From positions 55,323-92,419 of the forward strand of contig MNCI01030140.1 in NCBI GenBank assembly GCA_015680685.1: 37,097 nucleotides of DNA. Reading direction: 5' to 3'. This document shows positions 30,333-37,097 of the stretch, one piece after another. The stretch is from Gnetum montanum. Taxonomy: Eukaryota > Streptophyta > Gnetopsida > Gnetales > Gnetaceae. The notes under the pieces were generated by a model. It had not been told where the DNA came from, ran no database searches, and saw only the letters and a list, made by a program, of their open reading frames with translations. Every line of letters starts with the position of its first letter. Position 1 is the first letter of the stretch. The translations under genes were made by a program, and so were the position numbers.

Positions 30333-31183
30333 TGATGAACCATGATTTATCAGGCTCTGATGTCGGACCCACGATATCGAGTATGCGATATCACAACCTG
30401 AATAATGATATCGAATACACGATATCGTGATTCTTGTGTGAGCCTATAAATACACATTTGGGCACATAGAAAGGAGTCATAGAGTCTTTTTATTCATTTT
30501 TAGTTCATCTCAACTCTTTCCCTAGTGCATGCCCATAGTGTGATGATTGTAATTGTACGAAACCTTTATTAGAGTGTGATGTACTTGGATACGCACATGA
30601 CTGGCAATAAAGATCGAGATTACTTCATCATTGCAGCATCCACTTAGCTCTTAATTACTTTAATTGTTAATTGTTATTTACCATTTCCTTTAGTTAATAT
30701 TTACTTTCTTGTCATTTACAATTCATGCTATTATTAAACGCAAAATGAGTACGATTTAATCACGAGCATTTAAGTGGGACTACTTGGTATCCTAGTAGCG
30801 TATCTAGGAGTGCTTAAGTAACATGTGCTTGGTAATCCTAGAAGTAGTACATGAAGTCCAAGATGTGTATAGATGATTAAGGGATGGATGCTCATCACAC
30901 TTAGGCTAGCTTATATTCTGTTCTCACATTCCTTACTAGCTTAAACAAGTTATTCTCGATTGTCCTTAGGAGTAGCCTAGCAATAGGAAACACATCATAC
31001 ACCCCACTCTAGACTAAACCATACGTGACAAAGTAAATACTAGTCCAAGTGGGAAGATAGCGAACTGCGATCAACATGTAACTACCTAGATACCATAACT
31101 AGCCCATCTGCGGAGTTCGACCAGATCGTGTGTGAATGCTCATATTCGTATGGTTGAGTGTAGGGGTACCTTGCCACTCAGTA
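30333..31183 (+). repeat. 3' LTR of element C (851 bp)
   Basis: It starts TGATGAACCATGA and ends CACTCAGTA, where CACTCATCA is expected, so the last bases have mutated. GATATC pairs lie at 30373-30392 and 30407-30426, TATAAATA at 30445-30452 and AATAAA at 30606-30611. Confidence 0.86.
30373..30452 (+). promoter_or_regulatory. LTR promoter of element C (3' copy), clearest GATATC array
   Basis: There are two 20-bp units, GATATCGAGTATGCGATATC (30373-30392) and GATATCGAATACACGATATC (30407-30426). The second resembles the reverse complement of the first, so the whole is an imperfect palindrome. TATAAATA at 30445-30452 follows 18 bp later. Confidence 0.65.
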
Positions 31184-31582
31184 GAGGATAAAAGAAATAT
31201 TAACTAAGAAAACAATAAATAATAATTAACAATTAAATAATTAAAGACTAAGTGAATGCTGTAATGATGGTATAATCTCGATCTTTATTGCTGACTGTGT
31301 GCATGTCCAAGTACGTCAAACCTGAACAAAGGTTCTGTACAATTACAATCATCACACTGTGGGCATGCACATGGGAAAGAACTAAAAACTAACTGAAAAC
31401 TGACAAAACGACTCTACCTTAAGACTTACCAACTTACTCCTTCCTGTGTGCCTGGATGCTATATTTATAGGCCCACATAGGAATCACGATACCATGTATT
31501 TGATATCGTTATCCAGGCTACGATATCACGTACCCCGATATCAGGGATCCGATATCAAGGCCTGGCAAACCATGATTCATCA
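31184..31582 (-). repeat. 5' LTR of element B, right part
   Basis: After the GAGGA target copy, TAAAAGAAATATTAACTAAG resumes the B LTR exactly where 15210 left it and matches 9213-9593. It ends GATTCATCA. TATAAATA lies on the minus strand at about 31455-31462, with GATATC copies further on. Confidence 0.83.
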
Positions 31583-34571
31583 ATAACTGTGATAAATTAA
31601 AAAAATTTCTACTTTGTAATTATGATATCTTCATGATTTGAATAATTTTTGGGCTAATGTTGGGATTTTTGGAAATCTCATTCTATAATCTATAAGCTTA
31701 TAAAATTTCAGATCAAATGGAATTTATCTAATTATTCAAATTTGGTTTGTAAAAGTGGTTTTGGATAAAATTTTTTATCTTTCAAAATATAAATTTTTGA
31801 TTTGCAATATGAATATCTCATCAATCTAAGAGAGTTATGAAGTTAGTAAATACTTTATACAAAGATTTTTGAACAATCTACCTTGAAAAATTTGAACTTG
31901 ATTTGATTTTATTTGATAGTTAAAATTTATTACACAAAAGTGACCTTGAATATGATCGTTTAACTTCCTAGAGGGCAATTAATGTTGATGACATCCAAAA
32001 CTTTTGATGATTAAATCCAAACATGAATTTGCAATTTCAGAGATGATATGTGATAAAAATGATCAATGAATAATGAATCTTGAATAGATTGATGATTGAA
32101 GTAAGTGAGAAATAATAATAGATAGAATTCATGAACTACTAAATGTTGATAAATAATGATGAATGATGAATTATTAAAAATTTATATTTAATCTTTGAAT
32201 TTGCTACACATACAACATGATTTGCCCAAGAATATATAAGCATTTGATGAGGTAAGCTTGGCTATGATAGATAGGACTTCCGTAGAGGCTTAGAAAATAA
32301 ATGACCATGGGAGATCTGGGCTAAAAAGAAGTTATGTCTACTCATCAATTTTTTAATAAAAAAGTGAAATAGAATTCTGTTTTGATTTATGACCTTTTGA
32401 CTTTAATTAAAAAGACAAAATAACATGGCTTTGTTTCTTAATTTATATACTTTTCTATAGTAAATATGACCTTCAATCACTTTAACATTGGGAAAATGAT
32501 GTTAATGTCTTCTTCCAAGCTTAAAACCACAATAACGAAAATAATTAAATGTTGAATATGATAAGTCCAAGCGCATGCTAAAACCAACCATAACAATAGA
32601 AAACTTACGTAAAGTTGCTTTTAGAATTTTATTCTGAAGTTGGATTTTGTAAGAGCTTATAATAGATGAAATGGTCTTTTTTCTAGTGTTTTAACTTAGG
32701 AGGCCATTTTTAAACGATGCTAAACTACTACTGGCAATTGCCTTTATCTCATAGTATGCCATTAGGATGCTTTCTCTAACATTACTCAATTGTACATCAA
32801 TGAGATGCTTTCTCTAGCATTTTCTTTGCAAAGATCAATTAGGCAAGACTAACTCAACTTCATTCCAATTTGTTTCTTTTGTTTTAAGTGGACTTTGGTT
32901 GGTAAAAGTGTAAAGTTGCTCTCTAGTTTTCTTAAGTATATTTTAGGTTCTATTCTAAGTCTAACTCTCTTTTTAAGTTTGTTTTACAAATGTTCTCTCA
33001 TAAATATATTTTCATTATGAGAAATGAAAGCTATATTTCATTATTATAGATTTCTACTATGATATAAATATAAATATTATATAATACTCTCAATAAGCAA
33101 ATATAAATTACTATTATTTTCTTGAGGTTAAAAGCAAAATCCTTGCTATTTTTTAGGTAAGCCAAAACAAAATGAGCATTAAGGTTTCATTTTGCCTATT
33201 CATAAGCCCACCCACTACTCAATTCAAATGTTGATTAAAAGATAATCTCACTTATAAAAGTTTTATTCCATGTTAAGGCATCATTTAGGCTTTAGACACA
33301 ACTAATATAGTATACCCAACTTTTATTTTAAAACCTTTTCATGCATAAAAAAAAATAAGTTTATTTGTTAAATGCATAAATAGGTAGAACTTGGAAGAAT
33401 ATAGAGTATCATATTTAACTGTTTGTTGTTTTGGGTCCACAAAGATGCATGTTTTAAAAAGAAATTTTGAGACTAGACAAATTTATTTCAAAAATGATGG
33501 CAACAAATGTTTTGCTTGGATGTGAAATGTGATAGCTTCATGTAGTGAAGATGACGATGGTTGATTTCACATATATTTAAAAAATTGCAGAATTTTTAAT
33601 TGAATAGCATTCACTCTCTTCAACACACAGATGGATGGATTTGATGTTTTTTATTTTTATGTTACATTGTTTTCAATTGTAATATTGCTCATCTGTAATG
33701 TTGGAATCTTTGGTAGACGAAGATCACATATAAAATGTTTGAACTCAACTTGCTGCTTCAGTTCATAACAATGTTGTTTGTAAACAATTATTTTACACTT
33801 TAAATCCTTTACAAAGCTTTTAAAAAATGTTATAGCTTTGATTTAGATATTATATGATATTTAATTAACAATTCATTGTTTTTACATTCAGCAGAGCTTC
33901 TTTTAGAAATCCCGTTGGAATTTTATATGATACTTTAATAAATCAGATCACTATATGCAATGTAATTAATCCGGTATAGAGTAGAGAGAAGGGGCTTTGG
34001 GAATTGCTGCTGCAAACTGTGCTACAGACGTTTTATTTACTTCCTCTCTAACTTTTCAATGCAGTTTTAGCTTTTACCTCTCCTGTTGTCGTTTGAAAAG
34101 AGTTTGAACTTATCAGAATTCAACGCACGCATGAATGTCTACCTTACCTTTAATAAGGTAGCCAAATTACTTTCAATTAACTCAACTTCAATTGTTATAC
34201 ATTGCGGCCATGCTCCTGCAGTAAAGAATTATCCTTGCAATAGTTGCATTTATAGAACACCGGTGGTGCGCCAGTAATGCAATATCGACATATTCTTTTA
34301 AAATAAAAAAGGATTAACATTTAACATGTGGTTATGATTAAAACACAACATAACGTTAAGGTTGGTGGCCTAAATTAGAAATAACTCAAAGCAACTGCCT
34401 TGTAGAATTGAAATCCATACATTGCACAGTGAAAAAAAGTACATATTAAAAGTTTGAGCAGAGACATTCACTACACTAATATTGCCAAAAGAGGAACTAT
34501 TCACATTTTTCGCCTACTTCAACCATCCAAGCACATTTATAAATTAATTGCACATATTTGCCAAGGTGCTA
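31583..34571. other. AT-rich intergenic region, no gene recognised
   Basis: About 3 kb between the end of element B and the receptor-like gene. I see no long frame, RNA gene, LTR end or terminal inverted repeat. A small direct repeat GATGCTTTCTCTA occurs near 32769 and 32810. The last 250 bp must hold the 3' UTR of the minus-strand gene; I cannot place a confident polyadenylation signal. Confidence 0.5.
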
Positions 34572-36938
34572 TTAGATGCCCAAGTAGCCAAAGAACTTTT
34601 GGAATGGTTCCCATAAAAAGTAAAGAGCCCAGACACCTCCAAATGCAAGCCCAAATCCCAAACCCACTGCAACTATTGATACTTTATCTTGTATTTTATC
34701 AAACCATGTCTTTTTTACCTGTTGTTGCTTTGTATTTTCAGTATCTTTTCCATGCTCTGGTGCTGGACATTGATGCTGTGGAGAATAGCCGCAAAGACAT
34801 TTATTACCTTGAAAACAAGTTTCATCAAATGTGTTAAACTGTTCACCAGTTGGAGTCCTTCCACAAAGAAGATTGTTAGATACATTAAATGAACTTAAAA
34901 ATGTTAAGTCTAGCAACTGTGATGGGATGGCCCCCGTCAATATGTTGGAGTTCAAGTCCAGCTCCTCTAAATTGCTCATATTTGAAATACTTGCTGGAAT
35001 TTCTCCTTCTAACATGTTGCAGGATAAATTCAGTATTCTTATGCCACTCAAAATTCCAATGGAACTTGGAATTTGCCCTGTCAAATTATTTGCAGAGAGA
35101 TCAAGCACACGCTCTTCCTGGATCACGTATACCCTCAAAATTTCCCAACCTTTTTCCATCAAACTCACCTCTACGTTGAGGGTCAATTCCGAACCTTTTT
35201 CCGTCCATATTATAGCGTCATAGCTAAAGTTTCCAGGGACTACCTCATGCTGGACAAATCCTGCCATCCCTAACAAGGCTTGAGGTATATTTCCTTCAAA
35301 TTTATTATTTGATAAATCTAAAATTTGCAACCTTTTCAAATTTGATACCCAATTGGGAATGAATCCCTCTAAACTGTTGCAACCCAGCTCTAGGATGACC
35401 AAACTCTGCATTTTTGCTATGTAACCTGGCAACTCACCGGATACACTATTGTTTCTGAAATCTAAGACCACAAGTTGTGTACATTTACACAAAGATTCGG
35501 GCAAAGGCCCTGAGAAATTACTAGAGGTGGCAGAAATAATTTGCAGAGATGATGGTAATTCAACTTCGGAATGCCAGTTCAATGCATTAGACGACAAATC
35601 TGAAATAGAAAGAACAGAAAGATTTGAGAATACATCGGAGGCAAGTTCTCCCTTAAGTCTGTTACCCGGAAGCCGCAGTTCATTCAGCAGTGTCATGTTA
35701 GCTATGCAGTCAGGAAAATGACCACCGACTTGCGTATAATCTAATATCAATCGGTAAAGATCAGATAATTGACAAAGCTCTTTAGGTATGCCCTCTGCAC
35801 TTGTAAATATTCCTGACAATTCAAGATACGACAGGAACCTGATAGATCCTATTTCCGTTGGTATTTTGCCACTGAAATTGCTTACCCTCAAAAGCAGATC
35901 CTGCAAGCGAGTGAGATTTGGTAATAGCTGCAGATTTACATTCAGATTCCTTGCATTGATCTCCAAGCGTGTAAGCATGGTGAGGTTTCCAAACTCTGCT
36001 GGTAAACTGCCCACGATATAATCTCCATGGATGTAGAGGATGCTTAAATGATGGAGTTTTGCCAACTGTGGTGGAATAAGGCCACTTAAATTGTCTTCAT
36101 CGTCGTCATGTGAGGCACCTCCCAAGCCAAGATACTGAAGATGAGAGAGGTTGCCCAAGGACGAGGGAATGCTACCTGAAAGCATGTTACTACTTAAATC
36201 TAATACCTCAAGGTAACTGCATTTTGACAAGGCCTGAGGAACCTCTCCTACCAAATTATTATAAGAGAGATACAGGTCTTGCAAAGAGGTCAGATTGGCC
36301 AATGACAAGGGAATGTGACCTGACAAGATGTTACCATTCAAATATAATCCCTCAAGGCGACTGCATTTTGACAAGGCCTGAGGAACCTCTCCTACCAAAT
36401 TATTATAAGAGATATCCAGTTCTTGCAAAGAGGTCAGATTGGCCAATGACAAGGGAATGTGCCCTGACAAGCTGTTCCATGATAAATGTAAAAACACAAG
36501 AGAAGTGCATCTTCCCAACCATGGAGGAATCTCACCACTGAAATAATTACTAGAGAGATGAAGAGAATTGAGAGAGGTGAGATTGCAGATAGAGGCAGAC
36601 ATGTTCCCTGTTAATCCTGATTGAGAGAGATCTAAGGAAATGACAGTGAAAGGAGGGTGAGAAGTGCATGTGACACCATACCAGGAGTTATTGCTGCTGC
36701 AGAGGTTGTGAGTGTTGTTGAGATTCCAGTTGGCCAATGCACCAAATAGATCAGTGATTTTGGACTTGAATGAAAGCAATGCCTGTGCCTCTGTTTGCAA
36801 GCGGTGTCCCTTGTCATTGTGAGGAGGAGGAGCAAGAGCAGCAACAGAAGATGATGCATAATCATAAGAAGAAGAAGCAGCAGCAAATAATAGCAACAAA
36901 ATAAAGAGAAGATTAGGAGAAGTCCTTCTCGTCTTCAT
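34572..36938 (-). CDS. Leucine-rich-repeat receptor-like protein (RLP), no kinase
   Basis: 788 codons, intact, no visible intron. Plant RLPs sit in the plasma membrane and sense ligands in defence or development, usually signalling through partner kinases such as SOBIR1. In order: signal peptide (MKTRRTSPNLLFILLLLFAA, about residues 1-24); N-terminal LRR cap (TEAQALLSFKSKI, then SWYGVTC); many 24-residue LRRs of the L-x-x-N-x-L-x-G-x-I-P type; an island region before ERVLDLSANNLTGQIP; four last LRRs ending FNVSNNLLCG and QFNTF; an acidic patch (PEHGKDTENT); one membrane helix at about 753-775 with G-x3-G spacing (GLGFGLAFGG); and a 13-residue tail. The upstream in-frame ATG at 37025 is rejected because a TATA-like sequence lies between it and the chosen start. 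Ligand unknown. It is the only intact gene in the window. Confidence 0.9.
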   Translation of the reverse strand: MKTRRTSPNLLFILLLLFAAASSSYDYASSSVAALAPPPHNDKGHRLQTEAQALLSFKSKITDLFGALANWNLNNTHNLCSSNNSWYGVTCTSHPPFTVISLDLSQSGLTGNMSASICNLTSLNSLHLSSNYFSGEIPPWLGRCTSLVFLHLSWNSLSGHIPLSLANLTSLQELDISYNNLVGEVPQALSKCSRLEGLYLNGNILSGHIPLSLANLTSLQDLYLSYNNLVGEVPQALSKCSYLEVLDLSSNMLSGSIPSSLGNLSHLQYLGLGGASHDDDEDNLSGLIPPQLAKLHHLSILYIHGDYIVGSLPAEFGNLTMLTRLEINARNLNVNLQLLPNLTRLQDLLLRVSNFSGKIPTEIGSIRFLSYLELSGIFTSAEGIPKELCQLSDLYRLILDYTQVGGHFPDCIANMTLLNELRLPGNRLKGELASDVFSNLSVLSISDLSSNALNWHSEVELPSSLQIISATSSNFSGPLPESLCKCTQLVVLDFRNNSVSGELPGYIAKMQSLVILELGCNSLEGFIPNWVSNLKRLQILDLSNNKFEGNIPQALLGMAGFVQHEVVPGNFSYDAIIWTEKGSELTLNVEVSLMEKGWEILRVYVIQEERVLDLSANNLTGQIPSSIGILSGIRILNLSCNMLEGEIPASISNMSNLEELDLNSNILTGAIPSQLLDLTFLSSFNVSNNLLCGRTPTGEQFNTFDETCFQGNKCLCGYSPQHQCPAPEHGKDTENTKQQQVKKTWFDKIQDKVSIVAVGLGFGLAFGGVWALYFLWEPFQKFFGYLGI
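36219..36506 (-). repeat. Tandem duplication of 144 bp inside the RLP gene
   Basis: 36219-36362 and 36363-36506 are near-identical and in frame; each encodes 48 residues, two LRRs (LSGHIPLSLANLTSLQ, then NNLVGEVPQALSKCS). Differences cluster at variable, likely solvent-exposed LRR positions (QELDIS against QDLYLS; RLEGLYLNG against YLEVLDLSS). Confidence 0.85.
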
Positions 36939-37097
36939 TATTGGAAATACAAGTGCGATTGTGTTGCGGTGTTGGAGGCGTAGCAGTGAGTGAGTATTTA
37001 TTGATTGAGCAATACCCTCCAACAAATTAAGTATTTCTTGAGTCGTCCATTAAAGTCTAAGTCTGCGTCAACGTCAACAATGAGCGGGTCATGCACG
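36939..37097 (-). promoter_or_regulatory. Promoter and short 5' UTR of the RLP gene
   Basis: On the minus strand, TCAATAAATACTC (about 37003-36991) is TATA-like and lies about 55 bp before the ATG at 36938. Further up, GTTGACGTTGACG (37078-37066) contains two TTGAC/TGACG words, resembling W-box or TGA-factor sites seen in defence promoters. The rest of the promoter lies outside the window. Confidence 0.45.

Larger units (their letters stand above)
15211..31183 (+). mobile_element. Element C: LTR retrotransposon inserted in the B 5' LTR, itself carrying D
   Basis: C has both LTRs (886 and 851 bp), a primer site, gag (16229-18556), a spacer split by D, an internal GATATC block, ORF2 (27352-30143) and a polypurine tract. 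Without D and its target-site copy it is about 9.2 kb. This is the most complete copy of the gag-plus-ORF2 family here. No reverse transcriptase, RNase H or integrase was recognised in its 7.5 kb interior. By eye the LTRs are about 92% identical apart from repeat-number differences. Confidence 0.88.
8743..31582 (-). mobile_element. Element B: LTR retrotransposon split by element C
   Basis: On the minus strand, B runs from its 5' LTR (31582 down to 31184, then 15210 down to 14745) through primer site, gag and ORF2 to the 3' LTR (9593 down to 8743). Without C and its extra target-site copy, B is about 6.86 kb. The spacer between gag and ORF2 is deleted, including the internal promoter-like block. 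There is no recognisable pol. The rejoined 5' LTR is about 860 bp against 851 bp for the 3' LTR. By eye the two are roughly 88-90% identical in the first 250 bp, so the insertion is old. Confidence 0.85.

Noticed and set aside
31583-32200. LINE continuation after element B
   Set aside because: The translation gives no clear reverse transcriptase motif; only vague similarity such as LGF, not enough to call.
34086-34277. 63-codon + strand frame downstream of the RLP gene
   Set aside because: No domain, no repeat elsewhere in the window and no promoter signal; chance frame.
34454-35223. Several + strand frames of 90-130 codons
   Set aside because: Shadows of the minus-strand RLP gene with no recognisable protein features.
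36110-36541. 143-codon open frame on the + strand
   Set aside because: It is antisense to the LRR gene and is open only because the 144-bp duplication repeats the same open frame.
36939-37025. Longer RLP start at 37025 (29 extra residues)
   Set aside because: The TATA-like sequence falls within this extension, and the signal peptide begins at the downstream Met at 36938.

Overview
The window is nuclear DNA of a seed plant, and most of it is retrotransposon. It is AT-rich, has no bacterial-style gene packing, and carries one intact plant receptor-like protein gene at its right end. The many old, heavily mutated and deeply nested LTR retrotransposons suggest a large, slowly turning-over genome such as a gymnosperm's. 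That lineage is an inference; nothing here proves the species.

Positions 1-31582 hold four related LTR retrotransposons, A to D, plus a scrap of LINE. Element A (+) enters from the left edge and ends with its 3' LTR at 6961-7752. A LINE remnant follows (7753-8742). Element B (-) spans 8743-31582. Its 5' LTR was split at 15210/31184 by element C (+, 15211-31183), and C was in turn interrupted at 19083/25822 by element D (-, 19084-25821). Target-site duplications read from the sequence support each step: ATAAT/ATAAC for B, GATGA/GAGGA for C, AAACC/AAACC for D. The LTRs start TGATGA and end TCATCA or close variants. The primer sites resemble the plant tRNA-Asp type used by Athila/Tat-like Ty3 elements.

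The coding layout is unusual. A, B and C carry a gag gene and then a second long reading frame (ORF2, about 930 codons) where pol would be expected. I recognise no reverse transcriptase, RNase H or integrase in them. ORF2 has a region resembling the 'putative plant transposon protein' family followed by a long coiled-coil-like part. D instead has gag fused in frame to an aspartic protease, then stops; it has neither pol nor ORF2. All copies are broken by stop codons, mostly explainable as C-to-T or G-to-A changes. They look like non-autonomous elements that would have used another element's enzymes.

Every LTR carries copies of GATATC, commonly paired as GATATC-N8-GATATC, just upstream of a TATA box. 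A second version of this promoter-like block lies inside A (3467-3526) and, more diverged, inside C (26753-26835), ahead of ORF2. Between it and the ORF2 ATG lies a conserved branch-point-like and 3' splice-site-like stretch. This suggests ORF2 had its own promoter and leader intron. It is the strongest candidate here for something not previously described.

Positions 31583-34571 are AT-rich with no recognisable gene. At 34572-36938 (-) lies an intact leucine-rich-repeat receptor-like protein without a kinase domain. It contains a 144-bp internal tandem duplication and has a TATA-like sequence about 55 bp upstream of the chosen start.
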